NCBI GenBank assembly: GCA_934691725.1
Contig: CAKUTF010000019.1
Location: 1-47,934, forward strand
From: an uncultured Fibrobacter sp.
GTDB taxonomy: Bacteria; Fibrobacterota; Fibrobacteria; Fibrobacterales; Fibrobacteraceae
Direction: 5' to 3'
DNA: 47,934 nucleotides
In this document: one piece after another, positions 14,957 through 22,638 of the stretch
Layout of the letters: every line of letters begins with the position of its first letter
How positions within the stretch are numbered: the stretch's first letter is position 1
Program-made: the position numbers and the translations under genes
The notes under the pieces: model-generated
What the model saw: only the letters and a program-made list of their open reading frames with translations
The model's database searches: none
What the model was told of the DNA's origin: nothing

Positions 14957-15794
14957 TAATAGTCATTAATAAGCCTCTGCAAAAAGGTTTCCAATCTTTA
15001 TCACTTTGGTAAACATAAGGCTCATATTCAGAAAGCCAAGGCTTTTCTCTATAAAATTTCGCAACGCGTTTACCATAATCATTCGTTCGACGAGTCGCCA
15101 AATTATTGTAGAGACTCGCAATTTTTTCAACATCATCACTCTTTAAAAAATGCGACAATTGAGCCAAATGTCGTACACCAGCGTCAATATTATGTCGCGG
15201 TTCCAACAATTGTTCTCTCGTTCCAAAATAATTTCCCCAAAATGCGGTATTAATGTTCATCGGCAAAATAGACTTGTGAACGGTATTCGCAATATTTTCA
15301 GTATCTAAGTTTAGCATCCGAAGCAAATTGGATACAGGAATGTCATAGTACCCATGAGTTGTCTCCATATATATAATAGCTCTAATCAAATCCGGATCCA
15401 CATTATACTTTTCCGAAGAACTCACAATAAAACTTTCATATTTTTTAACTTGGTTCAGAGAATGAAATTCATTTAATGGCATTCCATCTGACGCTTGTGG
15501 ATTTTTACTAACCGGAAAATACACAAACTTCCGGTCATTTAAAATAGCGTCTTTCCGTTCAGCAACGCTGTTCGCGAATTTCTCATGAGAATTTTTCCGA
15601 ATGAATTCTAGCGCAACTTCATCGTCGTCCCAATTTTCGTAGTGCTCATCCTGAAATTGGGAAGCCAAGCAAATCATTTTTTCTTCCTCTAAGGCTTCTT
15701 GAATTTTTGGCAAACGCGAATATTCATAGATATTTCCCTCTTTGTCCGTCAAAAAATGAGAAGGCAACAACCATTTCTCATATGAATTACACAT
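14928..15794 (-). CDS. SLT-like lytic transglycosylase domain protein, candidate effector
   Basis: A 288-residue protein from ATG 15794 (GGAG ribosome site), with no signal peptide. Residues about 115-265 form a transglycosylase-like domain: KYESFIVSSSEKYNVDPDLI, catalytic Glu144 in IIYMETTHG, then NIDAGVRHLAQLSHFL and IASLYNNLATRRTNDYGKRVAKFY, as in Slt/MltC-type enzymes that cleave the MurNAc-GlcNAc bond of peptidoglycan. The first 110 residues are acidic and unrecognised. A wall-cutting enzyme without its own secretion signal, followed by a membrane protein, resembles a secreted antibacterial effector with its immunity gene. No secretion genes are in the window. Confidence 0.7.
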   Translation of the reverse strand: MCNSYEKWLLPSHFLTDKEGNIYEYSRLPKIQEALEEEKMICLASQFQDEHYENWDDDEVALEFIRKNSHEKFANSVAERKDAILNDRKFVYFPVSKNPQASDGMPLNEFHSLNQVKKYESFIVSSSEKYNVDPDLIRAIIYMETTHGYYDIPVSNLLRMLNLDTENIANTVHKSILPMNINTAFWGNYFGTREQLLEPRHNIDAGVRHLAQLSHFLKSDDVEKIASLYNNLATRRTNDYGKRVAKFYREKPWLSEYEPYVYQSDKDWKPFCRGLLMTIIEKYPFLLP

Positions 15795-15956
15795 TTCCGT
15801 TCTCCATTCACGTAGTGTCTTTAAGCAAAATTCAATTCCTTTTCTATGAAAGATATACAGAATATGCAAAAAAACAAGCTCTATTTCCTCTTTTTCCCAC
15901 TTCCTTCACCCCCACCCCAAGGAAAAAACTATATTATACCCAAAATCAAGAGTTTT

Positions 15957-16010
15957 CTCTTATTCTCCACCTGGAACCTAGACACTTTCAAGAACAGGAG
16001 GATAAGCGAG
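15957..16010. repeat. Conserved-loop hairpin 1
   Basis: Arms CTC..TTATTCTCC (left) and GGAGGATAAGCGAG (right) pair with one wobble and a bulge around the apical sequence CCTGGAACCTAGACACTTTC-AAGAACA. Hairpin 2 has almost the same apical sequence, and hairpin 3 carries it on the opposite strand, while the stems differ. It lies in a 743-bp stretch without a credible gene. Confidence 0.6.
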
Positions 16011-16108
16011 ACGCTCACGTCTGTCGCAATGCATTTTGCGGCATCGCTTCACGACATTTGGTTCTGTATGTATATCCAGATCGCCGGTGTTGTTTGCGAC
16101 CTTTATGG

Positions 16109-16187
16109 GGCGTGGGTTGTTCGTGCTTATTGTGTTCAAGGTTGTCTAGGCCTCAGGTAGATAAGCACGGCAACCTCACGCCTTTTT
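16109..16187 (+). repeat. Conserved-loop hairpin 3 (inverted copy) with T-tract
   Basis: A 22-bp stem, GGCGTGGGTTGTTCGTGCTTAT (16109-16130) against ATAAGC...CACGCC (16161-16182) with about three mismatches, is followed by TTTTT. It therefore also works as a plus-strand terminator. Read on the minus strand, its loop CCTGAGGCCTAGACAACC-TTGAACACA resembles the loops of hairpins 1 and 2. Confidence 0.6.
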
Positions 16188-16241
16188 GAACAAATTCGCG
16201 CGGGGGAATCGTGGAATCAGGGCAAACCCTTGCCTGAGTTT

Positions 16242-16296
16242 TGCTCCTATTCTCGGCCTGAAACCTAGACACTTTCAAGAACACAGGAATAGAGCA
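16242..16296. repeat. Conserved-loop hairpin 2
   Basis: TGCTC-C-TATTC (left) pairs with GAATA-GAGCA (right) around the apical sequence CCTGAAACCTAGACACTTTC-AAGAACACAGG. A run of 24 nt in the loop is identical to hairpin 1 apart from one base, but the outer stem bases differ and still pair, which points to conserved structure. Confidence 0.6.
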
Positions 16297-16306
16297 GATG
16301 CTACCG

Positions 16307-16328
16307 AGCCGAAACTTTCGGCGTTTTA
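16307..16328 (+). terminator. Short plus-strand terminator-like hairpin
   Basis: GCCGAA-ACT-TTCGGC followed by GTTTTAT. It lies in the non-coding region upstream of the restriction system. There is no plus-strand gene before it, so it may belong to a non-coding transcript. Confidence 0.4.
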
Positions 16329-16410
16329 TGCTATGGGCAAATCTGTTTTGCGTATAGAAAAACGCGACGGAATTCGGCAAGCGTTTGTTCCCTGCAAATG
16401 TCAAAGTTTA

Positions 16411-16440
16411 GCGAGATGCGGCAATGCCTCTCGCTTTTTC
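16411..16440 (+). terminator. Strong plus-strand terminator in the leader of the restriction operon
   Basis: GCGAGA-TGC-GGC-AAT-GCC-TCTCGC forms a 9-bp interrupted stem followed by TTTTTCTTT. It ends 98 bases before the methyltransferase start. It could end a small RNA made from 15.9-16.4 kb, or act as a leader attenuator for the methyltransferase gene. Confidence 0.65.
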
Positions 16441-16537
16441 TTTGCCGGCAATTCTCAAACGAACCGTCAAAATCCAGCGAAGCGCATCGCTCCGAAACGA
16501 GAGTGGACTTGGGGACACTTTCCAAAAGGAGTGATGG

Positions 16538-17731
16538 ATGAAGAAGGAAAAGATTAAAATTCTCTCTTTGTTTTCCGGTTGCGGGGGACTTGATTTAGGA
16601 TTTTTAGGTGGATTTGAATTTTCAGGAATAAAATACAAGAGACTTGATACCGAAATCGTTTTTGCCAACGATTTTGATATAGATGCCGCGACCTGCTACA
16701 ATAGCAACCCTCTACTTGTAAAAAAATCAACAAAAGCCATTTGCAAAGATGTTAGAGACATTTCAAATGAAGATTTCCCAGATTTTGATATAATGATTGC
16801 AGGTTTTCCATGCCAGCCATTTTCAAATGCTGGAAATAGAAAAGGCGTAAACGACAAAAACGGAAGAGGTACTTTATTCGAAGAATGTGAACGTGTTTTA
16901 AAATTCAAAATTTCGCAAGGCCATAAACCAAAGGCTTTTCTATTTGAAAATGTTCGAGGAATATTATCCTCTAAAATGCCGGACGGAAAAACAACCGTTC
17001 CTAACGAAATAAAATTTCGAATGGAAAAACTAGGGTATAACGTTTCCCTTCAGCTAATCTGCGCTAGTGATTATGGAGTTCCTCAAAAAAGATATCGTGT
17101 TTTAATTGTTGGAATTGATAAGAAAATCGGAACATTTGATTTTTCAAAATTAAAAGAAATTGTTCAAACAAAAAAAATCCCATCAGAATCCTTTGGAAAT
17201 AAAGAATTTCTACTACTAGGATCCATTTTAAAAGACGTTCCTAAAGATGAAGTTTGGGAATATACACAAGCCACGCAAAAAATGATTGAACTGATTGGTC
17301 CATGTTTGCATGGTCCACAAGCAATTGAATTTTTCAGATCAAATTTTTCAATCAACAATATGCCCAAACTATACTCTCAAGGAAAATCATGGAAAGATAT
17401 TTCTCCAGAAAAGCTCTCAGAACGTTTTAGAAAAATTTACGACAATCCCAAAAAATATCACTCACCAAAATTTTTTAGAAGATTTGCATTTGGAGAAATT
17501 AACGGCACCATTACAGCTTCTGCACAACCAGAAAACTGCGGAATAACGCATCCAATAGAAAATCGTCGTTTTAGCGTCAGAGAAATCGCAAGAATACAAT
17601 CATTTCCCGACGAATATGACTTTTCTAAAATCCCACTTCAGTCAAGATATAAAGTCATTGGGAATGCTGTACCTCCAGTCTTAGGTTGGGTTGTAGCCAA
17701 CTCGTTACTCAAATTACTTCAAGAGAAATAG
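16538..17731 (+). CDS. DNA (cytosine-5)-methyltransferase of a LlaJI-like system
   Basis: A 397-residue m5C methyltransferase that protects host DNA. Motif I is LSLFSGCGGLDLGF (9-22). The catalytic Cys92 lies in GFPCQPFSNAGNRKG, ENVRG is at about 137-141, and motif VIII is in QKRYRVLIVGID. Motifs IX-X are in VREIARIQSFPDEY and YKVIGNAVPPVLG. The target-recognition region lies between about residues 190 and 320. ATG 16538 has an AAGGAG site. It is AT-rich and sits 8 bp before the McrB-like gene. LlaJI itself uses two such methylases; only one is present here. Confidence 0.92.
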   Translation: MKKEKIKILSLFSGCGGLDLGFLGGFEFSGIKYKRLDTEIVFANDFDIDAATCYNSNPLLVKKSTKAICKDVRDISNEDFPDFDIMIAGFPCQPFSNAGNRKGVNDKNGRGTLFEECERVLKFKISQGHKPKAFLFENVRGILSSKMPDGKTTVPNEIKFRMEKLGYNVSLQLICASDYGVPQKRYRVLIVGIDKKIGTFDFSKLKEIVQTKKIPSESFGNKEFLLLGSILKDVPKDEVWEYTQATQKMIELIGPCLHGPQAIEFFRSNFSINNMPKLYSQGKSWKDISPEKLSERFRKIYDNPKKYHSPKFFRRFAFGEINGTITASAQPENCGITHPIENRRFSVREIARIQSFPDEYDFSKIPLQSRYKVIGNAVPPVLGWVVANSLLKLLQEK

Positions 17732-17739
17732 GCTCATCT

Positions 17740-19437
17740 ATGTATTTTTCAAAAATAAGTTTAAAAGAATTGTACTCAAAAATGTCGACATTATATCCAG
17801 GAGAAGATATTGAAGCTCAAGGTGGGACCCAATTTGTCAGCGAAATGAAATACTTCCTAGCAATGGATGAATTCTATTTTTTCAATAGAAAAGCCTGTGA
17901 TACCAACATTAATTCGGATAGAGACAAATTCATTGAATATGTGGGAAATGTTGTCCTTTTATCAGACCCCAAAATTTCAAACCGATTCTATACGAAAAAT
18001 TTTTCAAAAAGTTTTGGAAAAAATTCCGATTTTGACATCGGAAGCAATTTTTTCAGCGTCAACGCTGTAAAAAATTCTAAGACATCAAAAGAACCTGTTA
18101 AATTTCCATCAAGACATCCTCGTTTGTTAATTTGCGATAAAGGAGAAATAAGCATAGCTGACGACGCCTATGAAAATTTTTCTTTAGAGACCCCATATTT
18201 CGGAACGTCTCTTCAACAAAAAGCAACAATATTATTATTCTGGTTAAATCGCAATACAGAATTTCAATCAAATGAATCTATGTATAACGATTTCATCACT
18301 CATATAAAAAAGCATCATACAGAAAAGCTGATACAAGCTCTAACATTTGAATCACACAAGAGCAAAGACATTTTCGAATCGATAAAATCAAAACTATCTT
18401 TTGATAATAAGGTTCATTATCTAATACCCGAGGATTTTCCAACAGAGAAAACTTTTCCCATACAAAATTTTACAACCGAATTCACAAACATCATAAATAA
18501 ACAATCCCCCGACCTTTTCGCATCCGACTCCACTCGCAAGCCATCCCAACTTATTTACTACGGCGTTCCGGGATGCGGCAAGAGCAACAAAATCAACGAG
18601 ACGCTCAAAAACGTTGCCGATTTCAACAAAATCCGTACGGTTTTCCACCCCGAATACACCAACGCCGATTTCATCGGGCAGATTCTGCCGAAAACGGACG
18701 GAGAAAAGATTTCATACAAATTCACTCCCGGACCGTTCACGGAAATTCTCGACCGAGCCTACCAAAAACCGGAAGAACACTTCTACCTCGTCATCGAGGA
18801 AATCAATCGGGGAAACGCAGCGGCAATTTTCGGAGACATTTTCCAGCTTCTCGATAGGAAAGACAGCGGAGAAAGTCAATACTCCGTTCACAACAAAGAC
18901 ATGGTCGAGTATCTCCAAAAAGACGAAATCCGCCTTCCGGCAAACCTTTCCATCATCGCGACGATGAACACGTCCGACCAAAACGTCTTTACGCTCGACA
19001 ACGCATTCCAGCGCAGGTTCGACATGGTCCTTGTTCGAAGCGGCGTGACAAAAGATAACGAAGAATATGAATTTGCAGACGACAAAATCAAAGAACAGTT
19101 CCACTCAACCATTGAAGGCACCGAAGTACCCTGGGGAATTTTCTGGGACTGGATTAATTTCAAAATCGCGGAAACGCTCCGGGGGATTTCCAGCACCGAA
19201 GACAAACGGCTCGGTTTGTGGTTCGTCAAAAATGCGGACGGAAAAATACCAAGGAAAGTCTTTGCCGAAAAAGTACTAAAATATCTTTGGGACGATGCGT
19301 TTAAATTCAAGCGCAGGGAAATCTTTTCAGACAACATCCATTCCCTGGAATCGCTGATTTCCGCCGTCGAAGATTCTGCCGATGAAAATATCGTATCCCG
19401 AATTTTCAAGAATTATCCGGAAAACAGTTCCAATTAA
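17740..19437 (+). CDS. McrB/LlaJI R1-like AAA+ NTPase restriction subunit
   Basis: A 565-residue protein. Residues 1 to about 255 form an unrecognised, AT-rich N-terminal domain, probably DNA recognition. From about 265 an AAA+ domain of the McrB clade follows: Walker A GVPGCGKSN (about 275-283), Walker B LVIEEINRGNAAAIFGD, and the McrB-type sensor IIATMNTSDQNV followed by NAFQRRFD. McrB-type proteins translocate DNA using GTP and call in the nuclease subunit. The start at 17740 gives a gene that does not overlap the methylase. Base composition changes abruptly near 18500, between the two domains. Confidence 0.88.
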   Translation: MYFSKISLKELYSKMSTLYPGEDIEAQGGTQFVSEMKYFLAMDEFYFFNRKACDTNINSDRDKFIEYVGNVVLLSDPKISNRFYTKNFSKSFGKNSDFDIGSNFFSVNAVKNSKTSKEPVKFPSRHPRLLICDKGEISIADDAYENFSLETPYFGTSLQQKATILLFWLNRNTEFQSNESMYNDFITHIKKHHTEKLIQALTFESHKSKDIFESIKSKLSFDNKVHYLIPEDFPTEKTFPIQNFTTEFTNIINKQSPDLFASDSTRKPSQLIYYGVPGCGKSNKINETLKNVADFNKIRTVFHPEYTNADFIGQILPKTDGEKISYKFTPGPFTEILDRAYQKPEEHFYLVIEEINRGNAAAIFGDIFQLLDRKDSGESQYSVHNKDMVEYLQKDEIRLPANLSIIATMNTSDQNVFTLDNAFQRRFDMVLVRSGVTKDNEEYEFADDKIKEQFHSTIEGTEVPWGIFWDWINFKIAETLRGISSTEDKRLGLWFVKNADGKIPRKVFAEKVLKYLWDDAFKFKRREIFSDNIHSLESLISAVEDSADENIVSRIFKNYPENSSN

Positions 19438-19470
19438 CAGCCTTTTGTATTCAAAGTGTTTGTGATGCCA

Positions 19471-19650
19471 ATGTCCGTCCTGCAAATTCGTCTCGAAGAA
19501 AGCCTCAAAAACGAAGTTTCGTCCCTCTTCGACCAACTGGGAATCGACATCCCCACCGCCGTGCGCATGTTCTTCAAGTGCGCCATTGTCGAAAAAGGTT
19601 TGCCGTTTGAAGTCAAGACAACGCTCTTAAAAACAGAACCGCCGGAATGA
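19471..19650 (+). CDS. RelB/DinJ-like ribbon-helix-helix antitoxin, shortened
   Basis: A 59-residue protein with the RelB/DinJ N-terminal pattern SVLQIRLEESLKNEVSSLF then LGIDIPTAVRMFFKCAI and GLPFEV. Such antitoxins bind DNA through an N-terminal strand and neutralise RelE/YafQ-type mRNA interferases through the C-terminus. No toxin gene follows. In-frame ATG 19465 and GTG 19456 are alternative starts; none has a good ribosome site. It lies between the R1 and R2 restriction genes. The stop overlaps the start of a 25-codon frame that could be its displaced C-terminus. Confidence 0.6.
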   Translation: MSVLQIRLEESLKNEVSSLFDQLGIDIPTAVRMFFKCAIVEKGLPFEVKTTLLKTEPPE

Positions 19651-19724
19651 ACGAAGAAGAAATCGAAAAAGAAATCAAGGAAATGCACTCGAAAAGAAAC
19701 TTAAAGCAAAAAAGAGACAAATGA
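19647..19724 (+). CDS. 25-codon frame, possible displaced antitoxin tail
   Basis: It encodes MNEEEIEKEIKEMHSKRNLK plus five residues (QKRDK), an acidic/basic helix like the C-terminal tail of RelB-type antitoxins. It overlaps the RelB-like stop by ATGA and the R2 start by ATGA, so it bridges the two genes in a coupled chain. It may be a real mini-gene or the out-of-frame end of the antitoxin. Confidence 0.35.
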   Translation: MNEEEIEKEIKEMHSKRNLKQKRDK

Positions 19725-21067
19725 ACCGTCTAATCGATTGCACATGCACCGCCAAGATAGATTCCGCAGACGAATTCGTCGGCATTCGCAGCAAAGAGGG
19801 TTCCGTCAAAATCTATTTTCCCGCCGGATACTTTCAAGACGATGACGAAATCAAAAAAATCACAGAAGACAAATTAAGAGAAGCCGTTCTAAACCTGTTC
19901 GCCGTTTTAAGCGACTCATCTCTTTCCGCTGAAAATTTCCAATCGTCAATTTCCCGGTTTCCGACCGACAATTCCGAAGTCCGCTTTCCGATGAACGCTT
20001 ATCTAAATGTCTTGCGCAATTATCTGGATTACGGTTACTACACGGAAAAAGAAATCATTTTCAAGCAAGGCGCACAGGGAAAAATCAACTGGGGACGAAC
20101 CATCAAGACGACACGCCCAATCGTCTCCGAAGGCGAAAAAAACATTCTTTACTTGAACCCGATTGCGCGCCTCACAAGTCATAACGAAAACGAGTTGATC
20201 ACGCAGATTCACAAGTTCTGCGTTCACGACGCTTCCAAGCGAATCGGCTTTATCTTTGGCGTCGAAATTCAACAAGAACCGACGCTTGATTTCGATTACA
20301 ACCTATTCCAATCCGTATTGCAAGCGAAAATTTCCAAGACTTTCAACGACAGACTTTTGCATTTATTTGGCGACTTGCAACGAATCGTCGAATACATTGC
20401 ACATAAATTAACAAACGACTGTTCCGACGCAGATGATTTTTATTTCGGCGTAAGCAAGTTTGCACCCATCTGGGAAGCGATGCTCGACAGAATTTTCGGA
20501 AATCTCAACCCGAACGAATCCAAGAGCAATTTCAACCCGCACTGTTTTTGGCAATTCGAAAATGATTCCGTCAAAGATGCCGACAAGTATTCCAAAAACA
20601 CACTGCGCCCCGATACGATTATGCGGCAAAAGAATCCCGACGGAACCAGCGAAATTTTTGTATTGGATGCAAAATTTTACTCATACGGTATCATTGCAAA
20701 CAACGGAACGCTTCCCGATTCAGGCTCCATAACGAAGCAAATCGCCTATGCGGAATTTATCGAAACGAACAAAGACTGCGGGAAAAAATTTGGAATAGAA
20801 TTTCTGCACATTTACAACGCGTTTCTTCTTCCCTACCATGCAAAAGATATTCCAGACGCAAAACCTTACCGGATGAAAATTTTCGGAACAGCCCACGGAG
20901 AATGGAAAAGCATTCGAGCAAAATCCGTTCGTCCCTATCATCAAATCGTCGGCATTTTTCTTGACGTAGAATCCGTAATGAAAAACTACAATTCGTCAAA
21001 AGTCGCTCAAAAAGAACTCGCCGACCTGATCCGTTTCAAAAGTCAAACAAAATTGTTCACAAATTAA
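19721..21067 (+). CDS. LlaJI R2/McrC-like restriction nuclease subunit
   Basis: A 448-residue partner of the AAA+ subunit. The C-terminal half has a PD-(D/E)XK nuclease core: TLRPDTIMRQ (about 293-302), then EIFVLDAKFYSYG (about 310-322) with the D-x-K pair, followed by a helix QIAYAEFIE. This matches the LlaJI R2 family and the McrC nuclease fold. It probably cuts DNA lacking the cognate m5C mark when loaded by the R1 NTPase. Its start overlaps the 25-codon frame (ATGA). Codon use is host-like, unlike the methylase. Confidence 0.82.
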   Translation: MNRLIDCTCTAKIDSADEFVGIRSKEGSVKIYFPAGYFQDDDEIKKITEDKLREAVLNLFAVLSDSSLSAENFQSSISRFPTDNSEVRFPMNAYLNVLRNYLDYGYYTEKEIIFKQGAQGKINWGRTIKTTRPIVSEGEKNILYLNPIARLTSHNENELITQIHKFCVHDASKRIGFIFGVEIQQEPTLDFDYNLFQSVLQAKISKTFNDRLLHLFGDLQRIVEYIAHKLTNDCSDADDFYFGVSKFAPIWEAMLDRIFGNLNPNESKSNFNPHCFWQFENDSVKDADKYSKNTLRPDTIMRQKNPDGTSEIFVLDAKFYSYGIIANNGTLPDSGSITKQIAYAEFIETNKDCGKKFGIEFLHIYNAFLLPYHAKDIPDAKPYRMKIFGTAHGEWKSIRAKSVRPYHQIVGIFLDVESVMKNYNSSKVAQKELADLIRFKSQTKLFTN

Positions 21068-21186
21068 CTCTTACGCCCCAAGATTTGCAGTTCAAGCATA
21101 AAAAACATTTCCGCTATACCGATAAAGCTTCTTTCCGCCACCCAAAAATTATTTATGTTTGCAAGCGAAACATTTAGGAGATCGCT

Positions 21187-22572
21187 ATGAGCGAAAAAGA
21201 AATTCCCTACAAGATTTATCTCTCGGAAAGCGAGATTCCGAGCGCATGGTACAATGTTCGCGCGGACATGAAAAACAAGCCAGCTCCGCTGCTCCATCCG
21301 GGAACGCACAAGCCGCTCACGCTCGACGAACTCACCCCGATTTTCTGCACGGAACTTGCCAAGCAGGAACTCAACGATACCGACCCGTGGATTCCCATTC
21401 CCGAAGAGGTCCGCAATTTTTACAAGATGTATCGCCCGTCACCTCTCGTGCGCGCTTACTGCCTTGAAAAGAAGCTCGGCACTCCGGCAAAAATCTACTA
21501 CAAGTTCGAAGGCAACAACACGAGCGGAAGCCACAAACTCAACTCGGCGATTGCTCAAGCCTACTATGCCAAGAAGCAGGGACTGAAAGGCGTGACGACC
21601 GAAACCGGAGCCGGCCAATGGGGAACGGCCCTTTCGATGGCTTGCGCCTACTTTGGACTTGACTGCAAAGTCTATATGGTAAAATGCTCCTACGAGCAGA
21701 AGCCTTTCCGCCGTGAAGTCATGCGTACATACGGCGCGACCGTTACGCCGTCGCCGTCGATGACAACGGAAGTCGGAAAAAAGATCAACGCCGAATTTCC
21801 GGGCACGACGGGAAGCCTCGGTTGCGCCATTTCCGAAGCCGTAGAAGTCGCGACGCATACCGAAGGTTACCGCTACGAGCTGGGATCCGTGCTGAGCCAG
21901 GTCCTTTTGCACCAGACAGTCATCGGACTTGAAGCGAAAGCGGCCCTCGATAAATACAACGTCGTCCCGGACATGATCATCGGATGCGCCGGAGGAGGTT
22001 CCAACCTAGGCGGTCTGATTTCCCCGTTCCTCGGAGAAAAGATTCGCGGAGAAAAGGATTACCAGATTATCGCGGTGGAACCGGCTTCCTGCCCGAGCTT
22101 CACGCGCGGCGTATTCGCTTACGATTTCTGCGACACGGGTCATGTCTGCCCGCTAGCCAAGATGTACACGCTCGGCTCGGAATTCATCCCGTCCGCAAAC
22201 CACGCAGGCGGTCTCCGCTACCACGGAATGAGCTCCATCCTTTCGCAGGCCTATCACGACAAGCTGATCGAAGCCCGGTCCGTGGAGCAGACAAGCGTCT
22301 TCAAGGCCGCGGAATACTTTGCCCGCGTCGAGGGGATTCTCCCCGCTCCGGAATCGAGCCACGCCATCAGCGCGGCGATCGACGAAGCGGTAAAATGCAA
22401 GGAAACCGGCGAATCGAAAACGATCGTCTTCGGTCTGACAGGCACCGGATATTTCGACCTGAAGGCTTACGAAGCTTACAACAACGGAACCATGTCAGAC
22501 TACATCCCGACCGACGCGGACCTCAAGAAGAGCATCGATCTGATTCCGCGCTTTCCCGGCAACCTGATGTAA
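21187..22572 (+). CDS. trpB: TrpB2-type tryptophan synthase beta chain
   Basis: A 461-residue PLP enzyme joining indole and serine into tryptophan. PLP-binding Lys117 is in NTSGSHKLNSA, the phosphate loop is CAGGGSNLGG, and the ETGAGQWG motif is intact. The N-terminal extension (YLSESEIPSAWYNV) and HPGT/LDELTPIF segment mark the TrpB2 (TrpB-like, about 450 residue) subfamily and not TrpB1, which is about 400 residues. No trpA is adjacent, as is usual for TrpB2, which may act on free indole. AGGAG precedes the ATG. A strong terminator follows. Confidence 0.93.
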   Translation: MSEKEIPYKIYLSESEIPSAWYNVRADMKNKPAPLLHPGTHKPLTLDELTPIFCTELAKQELNDTDPWIPIPEEVRNFYKMYRPSPLVRAYCLEKKLGTPAKIYYKFEGNNTSGSHKLNSAIAQAYYAKKQGLKGVTTETGAGQWGTALSMACAYFGLDCKVYMVKCSYEQKPFRREVMRTYGATVTPSPSMTTEVGKKINAEFPGTTGSLGCAISEAVEVATHTEGYRYELGSVLSQVLLHQTVIGLEAKAALDKYNVVPDMIIGCAGGGSNLGGLISPFLGEKIRGEKDYQIIAVEPASCPSFTRGVFAYDFCDTGHVCPLAKMYTLGSEFIPSANHAGGLRYHGMSSILSQAYHDKLIEARSVEQTSVFKAAEYFARVEGILPAPESSHAISAAIDEAVKCKETGESKTIVFGLTGTGYFDLKAYEAYNNGTMSDYIPTDADLKKSIDLIPRFPGNLM

Positions 22573-22590
22573 TCGAATTTTTAAAACGGA

Positions 22591-22624
22591 AAATCCTCGG
22601 CGAGACGCCGAGGATTTTTTTTGC
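22591..22624 (+). terminator. Rho-independent terminator of trpB
   Basis: AAATCCTCGGCG-AGA-CGCCGAGGATTT, a perfect 12-bp stem with a 3-nt loop, followed by a run of T. It lies 18 bases after the trpB stop and, being A-rich on its left side, may serve the convergent gene as well. Confidence 0.92.
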
Positions 22625-22638
22625 AAAGCGAAAGGACT

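Noticed and set aside
15846..16160. Open frames across the conserved-loop hairpins (plus and minus)
   Set aside because: No ribosome sites or domains. The shared PRHFQE reading in two frames is explained by the DNA repeat, whose third copy is inverted and does not code for it.
15957..16296. CRISPR array or integron attC array
   Set aside because: Only three copies with unequal spacing and mixed orientation; no cas or integrase genes. attC sites have conserved stem ends and variable loops, the opposite of this pattern.
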